From an uncultured Bacilli bacterium (GTDB lineage: Bacteria; Bacillota_I; Bacilli_A; RF39; UBA660), in assembly GCA_910587065.1 (NCBI GenBank), contig CAJUMA010000003.1, positions 1 to 64,000 on the forward strand: a DNA stretch of 64,000 bases, written 5' to 3'. This document shows, piece by piece, positions 45,183 through 53,852 of the stretch; the first letter of the stretch is position 1; each line of letters opens with the position of its first letter. The notes below the pieces were generated by a model that saw only the letters and a list, made by a program, of their open reading frames with translations, was not told the DNA's origin and did no database searches. Made by a program: the position numbers and the translations under genes.

Positions 45183-45599
45183 TACTTAGTAAGGCAACGA
45201 ACTAAGCAATTGATACAAACCGTCAAATATTTTTATCCAAACAAAGATATTTGAAATAAAATTGTATCTCTCAAATGTATTTTTATTTAGTAGAAAAGGA
45301 ATATATTGGTTCTTTGAATCAATTGTTCCTCGGACACGTAATGAATAACTATACGATATGGCTTAGTTCACAGTTGGTTTTATTCATTCGTAAGGCGGAA
45401 TGCTAAACACTGAATATAATTGATTCATAAAGTTGCTTGATGCCACTAGAGGCCTTGTCTTATTACTAAGTATGTGCGCACATGGAGAAAGAAACTCTAT
45501 AACTAAAGATAAGCAATGGGGACTGGGACCTGACATTCTTGGAAACTGTTGATCATTCCAAACTAGGAAATATATAGTTGTCAGCTATATATTTTTTTT
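45183..45599 (+). ncRNA. large structured non-coding RNA (about 420 nt), class not recognised
   Basis: Bounded by a good promoter and an intrinsic terminator, with no plausible gene inside. ATACTTAGTAA near the 5' end (45182-45192) is perfectly complementary to TTACTAAGTAT at 45463-45473, closing a domain of about 270 nt. Inside are TCAAATAT with ATATTTGA (45223-45230, 45247-45254), GGAATATATTGGTTC with GAATCAATTGTTCC (about 45299-45328) and AATGAATAA with TTATTCATT (45340-45348, 45380-45388). A 3' region with GGGGACTGGGACC follows. CTTAGT/ACTAAG near the 5' end offers an alternative local hairpin. It lacks tmRNA ends and the RNase P GAGGAAAGTCC motif. Confidence 0.75.
45569..45599 (+). terminator. 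terminator of the second large RNA
   Basis: AATATATAG (45569-45577), loop TTGTCAG, CTATATATT (45585-45593), then a T run. Confidence 0.85.
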
Positions 45600-45646
45600 G
45601 TTGCCTACTCTTTAGGTTTGCATAACCTATTAGTAGAGGTGTATTT

Positions 45647-46567
45647 ATGAATTATGATTATAAGTTTGGAAATGATTTCTATAATTATTTTAAAGATATA
45701 GGAATTAAGAGTACCAAATATAAAATACTTGCTAAAGAACAATCACAAGATGGACAACCTGCTTACGAGTATAAGATGGAGCCCGAGCCTATTTTTGATA
45801 ATCCTAATTATCAAGGAAGTGGAAAATTAAAGGGTAAAGTTGCGATTATTACTGGAGGAGATTCAGGTTTAGGACGTGCTTGTGCAGTGGCATTTGCAAA
45901 AGAAGGTGCTGATTTAGTAATTCCTTATTTATGTGAACATGAAGATGCAATGTTTACTAAAAGGTATGTTGAATCTTTAGGCGCAAAATGTTTGCTTATT
46001 TCAGGTGATTTAGCCGATAGAAATTTTTCTCGCAAAATAGTGTCAGAAACAATTAATATGTATGGACACATTGATATACTTGTTAATAATGCAGGTGTTC
46101 AGTATCAAACTGATACTTTAAGTGAGATAAGCGATGAACAGTTTGATTATACGCTGAAAGTTAATATTTATGGTATGTTTTATCTAACTAAGGAAGTTTT
46201 ACCTTATTTAAAAAGTGGGGCATCTATTATTAATTTAACTTCGGTTACAACTTTTTATGGTGATCCGCAATTAATAGATTATGTAACAAGTAAGGGTGCG
46301 ATTGTCGGTTTCACTCGTGCTCTTGCAAGAAATTTGGCTTTAAAAAATATTCGAGTTAATGCAATAGCGCCAGGATTCTTTTGGACACCAATTCAACCAG
46401 GGTGTTGGGAGGCCGATAAAATACCGTCACTTGGAAGTAATTCAGCTATGGGAAGAGGAGCACATCCTTATGAACTTGCATCAACATTTGTCTTTTTAGC
46501 ATCTGATGATGCAAGTTTTATGACAGGCCAAGTAATTCACAATAATGGTGGAGAAGTAATGGGCTAA
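45647..46567 (+). CDS. SDR-family oxidoreductase (YhdF/YghA type)
   Basis: 306 residues. The N-terminal extension (QSQDGQPAYEYKMEPEPIF) is typical of the YhdF/YghA subgroup of stress-related SDRs. The cofactor loop reads TGGDSGLGRA, followed by NNAGVQYQ, catalytic Ser in NLTSVTTF and YVTSK (Tyr/Lys). The tail MTGQVIHNNGGEVMG is classical. Substrate unknown; family members are annotated as glucose dehydrogenase-like or aldehyde reductases. The short spacer after the RNA terminator has no clear promoter. Confidence 0.92.
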   Translation: MNYDYKFGNDFYNYFKDIGIKSTKYKILAKEQSQDGQPAYEYKMEPEPIFDNPNYQGSGKLKGKVAIITGGDSGLGRACAVAFAKEGADLVIPYLCEHEDAMFTKRYVESLGAKCLLISGDLADRNFSRKIVSETINMYGHIDILVNNAGVQYQTDTLSEISDEQFDYTLKVNIYGMFYLTKEVLPYLKSGASIINLTSVTTFYGDPQLIDYVTSKGAIVGFTRALARNLALKNIRVNAIAPGFFWTPIQPGCWEADKIPSLGSNSAMGRGAHPYELASTFVFLASDDASFMTGQVIHNNGGEVMG

Positions 46568-46593
46568 AGAAGATTTATAGATCTTCTTTTCTT
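46566..46593 (+). terminator. intrinsic terminator
   Basis: AAAGAAGAT, loop TTATAG, ATCTTCTTT, then TCTTG; overlaps the SDR stop codon. Confidence 0.75.
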
Positions 46594-46642
46594 GTTTTTT
46601 AGGAAAGTTATACTAGTAGTCTTGATTCTGCATTAGAATATA

Positions 46643-46671
46643 TTGTAAACTTGCTTTATTTTTGTTATATT
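46643..46671 (+). promoter_or_regulatory. promoter of surface module 1
   Basis: TTGTAA (46643-46648), 17 bp, TATATT (46666-46671), 30 bp before the start of the first module gene. Confidence 0.5.
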
Positions 46672-46701
46672 TATATAGAGGATATAAAAGGTGTTGAGAA
46701 T

Positions 46702-47427
46702 ATGAAACAGAATATAGCCATCACGTTTTTACTAGTATTAGTTGTGTTTTGTTCTCCTAAAGTATTAGCAGAAGAGACAACTACTAAACAATCATGTGAT
46801 TATAAGACAAGAGCTGAACTCAATAAATTGGCTGCAAGCATAACCGCATCTTATGATATTGAAAAAACGAGTGATGGCAAATACATTTTTAAGTTTGCTG
46901 TCTATAATGTCGTTGAAAACTTATTTGTTAGTATAACAGATGAAGCAGGAACATTTTCCTTAGTAGTAACTCCAGCACATCTAACTAACGGAGTTTATAC
47001 TTTCAATATAGAAAATGACACAGATGTTATTAGATATAATTTTGTTGTTAGAAGTTTAATACCTGATTGTTCAGGAGATTTAAAAAAATTTACAGTTGTT
47101 AAACCAAAGAAAAATAAATATCACGACTACAATGAATGCAAATATACTGATACAGAAAATTATACCTATTGTCAAGAGTGGATAACAAGAGATTTCTCTT
47201 TAAGTGAAAGTGAAATAATAAAAAAAATAAATGAGCAAAGAAGTATTAACAAAAAGATAACTACAACAAAATGCGTTGATTGTGATGAAAAAACCAGAAA
47301 TCAAGCAAAATTAAGTCGAGAAAAACTTATCAAAAGAATTATTGTTATTGTTGTATCTATTCTAATCGCTTTAGATATAATCTATATTTATATCAAATCT
47401 TGTAGAATAAAAGATTCAGAATTATAG
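46702..47427 (+). CDS. module 1 protein A: secreted, C-terminally membrane-anchored
   Basis: 241 residues. Signal peptide about 1-21 (ending KVLA). An outer domain of about 110 residues begins CDYKTRAELNKLA. A Cys-containing stretch (NECKYT..TYCQEWITRDF) and a TTTKCVDC motif come before a C-terminal membrane helix (about 212-233) with basic tail. Protein A of module 2 (51748) has the same order: CNYKSKAEL, TYCKTWVNRYF, TTTACITC, helix. The four conserved Cys suggest disulfides on the outer face. First gene of the module; B follows 15 bp later. The family is unknown to me. Confidence 0.7.
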   Translation: MKQNIAITFLLVLVVFCSPKVLAEETTTKQSCDYKTRAELNKLAASITASYDIEKTSDGKYIFKFAVYNVVENLFVSITDEAGTFSLVVTPAHLTNGVYTFNIENDTDVIRYNFVVRSLIPDCSGDLKKFTVVKPKKNKYHDYNECKYTDTENYTYCQEWITRDFSLSESEIIKKINEQRSINKKITTTKCVDCDEKTRNQAKLSREKLIKRIIVIVVSILIALDIIYIYIKSCRIKDSEL

Positions 47428-47442
47428 CAAAGGAGAATTAAA

Positions 47443-48375
47443 ATGGTAAAAATAGAAAAAGAGCGAAAGTTCAAAACAGAATATATACCAGTGGTTATAA
47501 GTTCATTAATATTAATTTTATTTCTTATACTATTATTCTTAACTATTAATTATGAAGGAAAAATTGAAAAAGATAATAAGACAAGTGATGATGTTATAAA
47601 TGAAGAATTAGTTATAACTAAAACTGATTCAAAGTGTAACCAAGAAGAATTAAATGAATTACTTAATTTAGCTAGTAAAGTAAGTGGTACATATCACGCA
47701 ACTTCTAAAGAAATTCCTGTTGAAAAGACAGAAGAAAATACTGAGTATGTCGAAGATACAGGTGGTGTTATAAATTATAAATTCATTGAAATAATTATTA
47801 AAGGAATTGAAGAAGGAATATATGTACAAATAACCAATAGTTTTAATGATGATGTAAAAGTTATTAAAAAGTCCGATTTAGATCCCAATAGGGAATATAA
47901 ATATGAAGCTCCAAATATGGATCAAAAAGTTACATATACAGTTAGTATTTATTCAGATAAATACTCTTGTTCAGGAGAACTTTTAAGAAAAGTTAGTTTT
48001 GATACAAAAATATATAATACTAAAAGTGACATGTTAGCCTGTGTTATGTATCCCAAATATGAAGGATGTACTAAATTAGTTGATAAAGCCATTTCCTTTG
48101 ATGACTTTAATAAAGGCCTTGAAGATTATCAAAGAAAGAATAAGAATTATCAAGCCGAAGCAAACGCTAATATCCTTAATGCTTTTAGTAAATCTGATCT
48201 TGTAACTGCTGATGATATTATTAATAATACAGTTGGTAAAAAAGAATCAGTAGTGAGTAAAACAGTAAATAAAATAAAAGATAATTTAGATTTAATAATT
48301 ATTGCAACAGTAATTATAGGTATAGGGGTTCTAGTTGTAATACTAATAATGTTCATAAGGAGAAATAGATTATGA
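47443..48375 (+). CDS. module 1 protein B: two-helix membrane protein with outer domain
   Basis: 310 residues. An N-terminal membrane helix (about 17-36) and a C-terminal one (about 283-304) flank an outer domain. The start of that domain (SKCNQEELNELLNLASKVSG) is similar to the domain start of protein A, so A and B probably share a fold. Cys pairs (YSCSGEL, MLACVMYPKYEGCTK) are conserved in style with A. The ATG of the giant protein overlaps its stop (ATGA), so B and C are coupled. It may hold C at the membrane; inference. Confidence 0.65.
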   Translation: MVKIEKERKFKTEYIPVVISSLILILFLILLFLTINYEGKIEKDNKTSDDVINEELVITKTDSKCNQEELNELLNLASKVSGTYHATSKEIPVEKTEENTEYVEDTGGVINYKFIEIIIKGIEEGIYVQITNSFNDDVKVIKKSDLDPNREYKYEAPNMDQKVTYTVSIYSDKYSCSGELLRKVSFDTKIYNTKSDMLACVMYPKYEGCTKLVDKAISFDDFNKGLEDYQRKNKNYQAEANANILNAFSKSDLVTADDIINNTVGKKESVVSKTVNKIKDNLDLIIIATVIIGIGVLVVILIMFIRRNRL

Positions 48376-51300
48376 AAAAATATATAACATGTACATTATT
48401 AATAATATTATCTTTTTTGTTAGGAACACTTGATGTCCATGCCGTAACAGGTATTGCTGGATTTGATGGTGGGCCATACTCAACGGGTATCACTTGGCAT
48501 GCAACAGGTGATGCAACTGGTCCAAGCGGACCTTATACAGACTATAAGAAACACCTTCTTATAAATGGACAAAAATTTGTTGCTTACTGTCTTGATCCAG
48601 GTTTTCCTCTTCATTCAGGTGATAAATATACTTGTACTCCTATAAGTGATCCAGGACTTCTTTCTTTAGTTGGAAGTGGCGGAGATTATACTCAACTTCA
48701 AATGGCCTTAAGATTCTATGCTGTATTTAAAGGATATGGAGTTGGTGGTGAAGACGGGCTAACCAATATGCGTGCAGCCATGATAAGATTTGCCCAAATT
48801 AAAGATGGTGTGCAAATGACTCAGCATTGTGAAATGGCTCAGCAACTTGGAATAATACAGCATACATGTTCAAGTAATTTATATGATTATTTATCAGGTA
48901 ATAATGGCTTAGTTGATGCCGGTTATAATTTAGCTTATTCAGCAAGATCAACATCGAATAAACAAACTGGTGGTTCTGGCGGTTTAACATTTACAAAAAC
49001 AGCAGCTTCAACTAAAGACCAAATAACTTATCAAGTAACATCACTACAAAATATTGACAAAGTTAAATTTGTTTGTGAAGGATGTTCAATTGTTGGCTCA
49101 AACACGATGACTGGAAAATCTGGGACTCTTGTAGTTAGACCAGCACCAAACTGTGAACCATTTACAATTAAAGCTTACTATGTACCAAAAGGTGTACAAA
49201 TTTGTAGTAATAGTAATACTTCAATTGAGTCCACAAGACAATATTTAGTGGTTAACTTTGATATGACAGCAGAGACATCTCCAGGTGGAGAGATAGATAC
49301 ATCAGGAGAACCAAATGATATACATGTTGATAGAGGTATTGACTGTGACCCTGATTGTTGTACTGAAAAAAAACTTGAACCAAATCATATAGAAGGTGAA
49401 GTTTATAACTGTTGTTTAGATAGTCCAGATTCATGGGCAAAAGAATATGAACTAAATGATTTAGTTTGTTATTCCAAAGACATGTTGGTTGACCATTATT
49501 GGAAAATGTGTAATTCCGAATCTTATCTTGATAAAAAGATGAACGGAGATTTAAATGAATACTGTGATATTTATTGTACAGAAAGAGTTACAGTATCAAT
49601 CCCTGGAGCTATAACAGCAACATCAGGAAGGTACTTCGATCTTACAACAACAAGTCAAGGAACAAAATCTCCATATGTTGAAGGATTTAAACGATGTAGA
49701 ACACTAATTCACTTCAAAAAATGGCAAGATGATTACAGAAAACAAGTCGAAGAACAAGTTGAACAATATAATATCTATCAAATGGAAAGATTGATGGATT
49801 TGACTTATGAAGATGCACTTAACAAAACAAGAAATTGTAATTTAAAAATAAAAGTCACTTGTGTAGGGGAGACAAAAGAAGATAAAAAGGACGAGCAAAA
49901 AGATGTAAGTGGTAACATTACTCAAAATTCATGCTCAGCTACCGCTAATTCTACAGGATTTAATGGAGAATATGAGTATGAAACAGATTATATAGAATAT
50001 CAATTCACTAATCCAGCACATAATGGCAAAAATTATAATACAGTAAAACTAAAACAAGAAGGCTTCAAAAAAGATGCCGATGGATATTATAATTATTATA
50101 AAATAATAAAGGATAAAGCAGAAGACTATACACACCCTGATCTATCATTTTGGGAAACTCTTCCTACAATAGAAGAAGCAAAAAATAAAAAATCTACCGA
50201 AGAGCAACATAAAGTTACTACTACAGACGGAAGTTGTAGTGCAACTGCTGGAGTAACATGCGGACTTGCATATGATGATAGTTGTGGTCATAACAGTGAA
50301 AGCGAGCATAACGAATTCCAAGAAAATGTTGAATATTGGCATGCTGATCATCACGGAAAAGCAGAAGCTGCTAAAGGTGCTTATCAAGCTGCTGTAGCAA
50401 ACGCTAAAACTCTTGAAGAAAAACTTGATGTGTGTGATGATTACTTTATTTCAGGAAATGGAACTGATGCAAAAGGCAACTTCCCATTCAATGCATCATT
50501 ATTTGGTTTTGAATATACTCAAGTATATTTAACTGACTTTGGTGATCTTAAAAAAGAAGTTACTATGGTACCATTTGATTCAGCCCCTGGTTGTGTAATA
50601 TCTGGACCTACTTTAGGACCTGATGCTGAGGATGGTTTAGTAGAACCTCAATATTCTACAAAATACTTCTCTGATAAAATTACTGAATCAGAAGACTTTG
50701 GAACCCCTGGTATCGAATGGGAAGAAACAGAGACAGGCTTCGAAAAATATATTCATGCACTTTATGAAGCTGACCAAAAATTTGTTCAAGATGCTAAATA
50801 TCATGCAGTTTGTTCTTGGAACGAACCTGATAATACTAAGTATACATTAGTACAAAAAGGTGTTGTTCAAGAAAGTGACTTTAATATAACAAAAAATGAC
50901 CGACAATATCATGTTCACTTATCTACTCTTGAAGGATCATATGATACAAGATGGTTACTAAGTGGTTTAGGAACAAACTCCAAATTTGATGCTTTCTTTG
51001 CTGAAAATGGCAAAACTTGTTCAATAAAACAAAATGCAACAGATGATGGACTTTTCCACTGTGCCTTAAAAGTAACCTATGAAATAATAAGAACTGGAAA
51101 ATGTAATGGAGAACAAACAACTATAAGTGAAGAAGAGTGTGATGGACCAGATAATACAGAATCGGTATTAAACTTCAAAATAGTTGATCCAGCAGTAGTA
51201 TTTACATGTGATTCAACTGAGGATTGTGGATATGGTTACAATTGGTTTGATATGCCGGGTGGACCTGATGTATTATCTGCAATTCGTCGTAAGGGTCAAG

Positions 51301-51644
51301 ATGACAATACATATGCTCCAGAAAACTTAACTTATTCAGTAACTCTTACAGCAAAAGATATGAAACAAATTAAAAATTATAATAGATGGAGAGAAAACGA
51401 TAACTACGGTGGCTATTCAGACTTCAGTTTAATATGTGATTGTCCATCAGAGCCAGAAGAATGTAACGAAGTAGCTGGAACACAAACTTGTAAAAGAAGC
51501 GAAAGTTGTGTTAAGTGTAAGAGTATCTTCTTAAATAATCTATATGATGGTGTTGTTAATTATGGCGGAAATCATTCTGTAACAAGAGCACACGGAAATA
51601 TAGAAAATATAAGAAGTAACGGACACGTTCATTGGGCCGGATAG
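48372..51644 (+). CDS. module 1 protein C: giant Cys-rich secreted protein with thioester-type head
   Basis: 1,090 residues, signal peptide 1-24 (VHA). The N-terminal head has FVAYCLDPG (Cys73) and YTQLQMALRFY (Gln108), the spacing and motifs of a bacterial thioester domain, in which Cys and Gln crosslink and then attach to host surfaces. From about residue 326 (DCDPDCCTEKK) the chain is Cys-rich and paralogous to the module 2 giant: LNEYCDIYCTERVT, ITATSGRYF, a helical hairpin near 670-690, KYHAVCSW, IKNYNRW and CDCP near the end. No LPxTG or membrane helix at the C-terminus. Anchoring may rely on A and B. Function as adhesin is inference. Confidence 0.75.
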   Translation: MKKYITCTLLIILSFLLGTLDVHAVTGIAGFDGGPYSTGITWHATGDATGPSGPYTDYKKHLLINGQKFVAYCLDPGFPLHSGDKYTCTPISDPGLLSLVGSGGDYTQLQMALRFYAVFKGYGVGGEDGLTNMRAAMIRFAQIKDGVQMTQHCEMAQQLGIIQHTCSSNLYDYLSGNNGLVDAGYNLAYSARSTSNKQTGGSGGLTFTKTAASTKDQITYQVTSLQNIDKVKFVCEGCSIVGSNTMTGKSGTLVVRPAPNCEPFTIKAYYVPKGVQICSNSNTSIESTRQYLVVNFDMTAETSPGGEIDTSGEPNDIHVDRGIDCDPDCCTEKKLEPNHIEGEVYNCCLDSPDSWAKEYELNDLVCYSKDMLVDHYWKMCNSESYLDKKMNGDLNEYCDIYCTERVTVSIPGAITATSGRYFDLTTTSQGTKSPYVEGFKRCRTLIHFKKWQDDYRKQVEEQVEQYNIYQMERLMDLTYEDALNKTRNCNLKIKVTCVGETKEDKKDEQKDVSGNITQNSCSATANSTGFNGEYEYETDYIEYQFTNPAHNGKNYNTVKLKQEGFKKDADGYYNYYKIIKDKAEDYTHPDLSFWETLPTIEEAKNKKSTEEQHKVTTTDGSCSATAGVTCGLAYDDSCGHNSESEHNEFQENVEYWHADHHGKAEAAKGAYQAAVANAKTLEEKLDVCDDYFISGNGTDAKGNFPFNASLFGFEYTQVYLTDFGDLKKEVTMVPFDSAPGCVISGPTLGPDAEDGLVEPQYSTKYFSDKITESEDFGTPGIEWEETETGFEKYIHALYEADQKFVQDAKYHAVCSWNEPDNTKYTLVQKGVVQESDFNITKNDRQYHVHLSTLEGSYDTRWLLSGLGTNSKFDAFFAENGKTCSIKQNATDDGLFHCALKVTYEIIRTGKCNGEQTTISEEECDGPDNTESVLNFKIVDPAVVFTCDSTEDCGYGYNWFDMPGGPDVLSAIRRKGQDDNTYAPENLTYSVTLTAKDMKQIKNYNRWRENDNYGGYSDFSLICDCPSEPEECNEVAGTQTCKRSESCVKCKSIFLNNLYDGVVNYGGNHSVTRAHGNIENIRSNGHVHWAG

Positions 51645-51651
51645 AAAATAT

Positions 51652-51683
51652 AAAGGTATAACCTAGGTTATATCTTTTGTTTT
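51652..51683 (+). terminator. terminator between the two surface modules
   Basis: AAAGGTATAACC and GGTTATATCTTT form a 12-bp stem with one G-U pair (inner pairs opened to allow a loop), then TGTTTTG. Confidence 0.6.
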
Positions 51684-51693
51684 GCTTAAATGC

Positions 51694-51722
51694 TTGTTAT
51701 TGTTAAAGTAATTTGTTATAAT
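51694..51722 (+). promoter_or_regulatory. promoter of surface module 2
   Basis: TTGTTA (51694-51699), 17 bp, TATAAT (51717-51722), 25 bp before the start codon. Module 2 can thus be expressed independently of module 1. Confidence 0.75.
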
Positions 51723-51747
51723 TTTTATAAGGGTAAAGAGGATGGAT

Positions 51748-52467
51748 ATGAAAAAAATATTAGGTTTTTTATTAATTATCTCTTCTTTTTTTATAGTAAG
51801 TATAAATGCACAAGCTTTAGAAGATACAACATGTAATTACAAATCAAAGGCTGAATTAAGTAAAGCTGCTTATAATGCTGATGCAAACTACACGATAAAA
51901 AAAGATGATAATGGTTCTTATTATTTTGAAATATCTATATACAACATTACTGAAGAGATTTATGCAGTCGTAACTAATGATATAAATGATGATGAAATTA
52001 TCATTTTTAATAATATGACTACAAACAATAATTACTCATTTGAAGTACATGATATAACGACAATTATAAATTATGTTGTTCATATTAGAGCTATTAAATA
52101 TGGTTGTAATGATGAATTTCGTAAAATAAATATTTCAAAACCTCGCTATAACGATTTAAGTGAAATAGCTGTTTGTAAGAACAATGTCATGTTAGACTAT
52201 ACTTACTGTAAGACTTGGGTTAATAGATATTTCTTAGAAACAAGAGAAGAAATAATTGATAAAATTAATAATCAATATACGAAAAATAAGATAACGACAA
52301 CAACAGCTTGTATTACTTGTATGCAAAGTGATGCAGCTTCTCTTAAAATAAAAAGACAGAAAATGCTAAAACTTGCAATAATTATTGGTTTAGTAATAGG
52401 AATTATCCTTGATATAGGAGTAATTATACTTTTAATAATTAGATTGAAGAGGTATTACATATGGTAA
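51748..52467 (+). CDS. module 2 protein A: secreted, C-terminally membrane-anchored
   Basis: 239 residues, a paralogue of the protein at 46702. Signal peptide about 1-23 (NAQA), a domain starting CNYKSKAELSKAA, then YTYCKTWVNRYF, TTTACITC, and a long C-terminal membrane helix (IIGLVIGIILDIGVIILLII) with basic tail. AGAGG lies before ATG 51748; an ATG at 51742 overlaps that site. Overlaps protein B by 7 bp. Conserved Cys positions relative to A1 are the main evidence for duplication of the module. Confidence 0.7.
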   Translation: MKKILGFLLIISSFFIVSINAQALEDTTCNYKSKAELSKAAYNADANYTIKKDDNGSYYFEISIYNITEEIYAVVTNDINDDEIIIFNNMTTNNNYSFEVHDITTIINYVVHIRAIKYGCNDEFRKINISKPRYNDLSEIAVCKNNVMLDYTYCKTWVNRYFLETREEIIDKINNQYTKNKITTTTACITCMQSDAASLKIKRQKMLKLAIIIGLVIGIILDIGVIILLIIRLKRYYIW

Positions 52468-53837
52468 AAAAAGAGATAACGAAAGAAGAAAAAAAAGCAA
52501 TAAAGCAGTATAAAAATGAAGAAAAGGGTATGAAAATAGAAAAAGATAGAAAACCCTTGAGAAAAGAACACTTATATTTAGTTTTAGCAATACTTGTTCT
52601 TTTGTCACTAGTAGGTCTATTAATCTATATGATTTTCTCGGGTAAAGAAAAAGCCTTAATCGTGCCTGATTTACCAACACATGAATCTCTTGATGTTGGT
52701 ATTGTAGACTTCAGTGATACTGCTGCGACTGCTAATGACTTAAATAGTAAAAAGAATAATAGTCTATCGGTTAATTATAACTTAGTTACTGATTATTATA
52801 AAGAAGGTATATTACTTTCCAACACTCAAGCCGATTATATGAATGATTTAATTATTGTTACATCAGGACCTTTATCAGAAACTCCTTTTATATCTTCTTT
52901 AACAAAAGAAGGAACTCTTAAATGGTTAACAAAATTAGAAGATAAAGAATACGATAAAATAAATGTTTATAAAACCGTATTTATTAACAAAAATTATTAT
53001 GTATTTGGTATTTGTACAAAAGATAAAGAAAGTTCACTTATCGCGATAAAACTAGATAACTATGGTAAAAAGAAAACTACTCGCATACTAAAGAAGAATA
53101 TAGATAGTAAAGTTAAAGATGTAATTAGTATTGAAAATAAAGTTGCTATAATTTTAGGAAATTCAGCAGAATTAACTGTTATTCTTACTGATGAAGAATT
53201 AAATACTAATAAAAATGAAATCTCTTTATCGAAATATATAGATAACTCATCTTATTTAAATTATCAAACAGGAACAAGCAAAAATGGTTTAAATTTAGTT
53301 GTTAATAATTCAAATACGTTTTATACTGTCGATATAGATACAAACTCATTAAGTGCCTCAGTAAAAGAGATGACTGAGCTAAATAATTTGAAAACAGATG
53401 AAACCATTCGAGTAACTAATTATTTAGAAGGTTATATGGCTTATACCAATTCTAATATATATAAATTTAATCCAGAAAATAAACTTATCAACAAGTTTGA
53501 TTATAGAAAAATAAAATTAGAAAATGATGAAGAATTTAAAGAAAAATACAAAGATGACGAATTCTTTTCGAGTGATGACTTTGAAAATGTAATTTATGTA
53601 GAAGGAGTTAATAACTCTTCTTCATCTTTAGTTGTAAATACTAAAACATTATTTTCTTCAATTTATGATATATATGATTCAAGTTTAAAAATAAGTAAAA
53701 GAATAATGTTAGATAAATTTAAGTATTCATATCCTGAAGGAATGTTATTGAATAGTTTTTATATTGATGGTAGCATTTATGAAGTTTATTCGTATGGTTC
53801 AGAAACTCCATCAATAATGATAAGTAAAATAGGGTAG
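52461..53837 (+). CDS. module 2 protein B: membrane protein with propeller-like outer domain
   Basis: 458 residues. A Lys-rich cytoplasmic N-terminus (EITKEEKKAIKQYKNEEK) is followed by one membrane helix (about 33-56) and an outer domain of 400 residues with repeated four-strand-like units (NDLIIVTSGPLSETPF, NYYVFGICTKDKESSLIAI, NKVAIILGNSAELTV), resembling a beta-propeller. It is not similar to protein B of module 1 except in its position and N-terminal anchor, so this part of the module has been replaced. Fifteen bp before the giant gene. Confidence 0.65.
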   Translation: MVKKEITKEEKKAIKQYKNEEKGMKIEKDRKPLRKEHLYLVLAILVLLSLVGLLIYMIFSGKEKALIVPDLPTHESLDVGIVDFSDTAATANDLNSKKNNSLSVNYNLVTDYYKEGILLSNTQADYMNDLIIVTSGPLSETPFISSLTKEGTLKWLTKLEDKEYDKINVYKTVFINKNYYVFGICTKDKESSLIAIKLDNYGKKKTTRILKKNIDSKVKDVISIENKVAIILGNSAELTVILTDEELNTNKNEISLSKYIDNSSYLNYQTGTSKNGLNLVVNNSNTFYTVDIDTNSLSASVKEMTELNNLKTDETIRVTNYLEGYMAYTNSNIYKFNPENKLINKFDYRKIKLENDEEFKEKYKDDEFFSSDDFENVIYVEGVNNSSSSLVVNTKTLFSSIYDIYDSSLKISKRIMLDKFKYSYPEGMLLNSFYIDGSIYEVYSYGSETPSIMISKIG

Positions 53838-53852
53838 TATAGGAGGTAAATC

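Noticed and set aside
45183..45599. RNase P RNA at the second large RNA
   Set aside because: The length fits, but the universal core motifs are absent and the closing helix is of a different kind.
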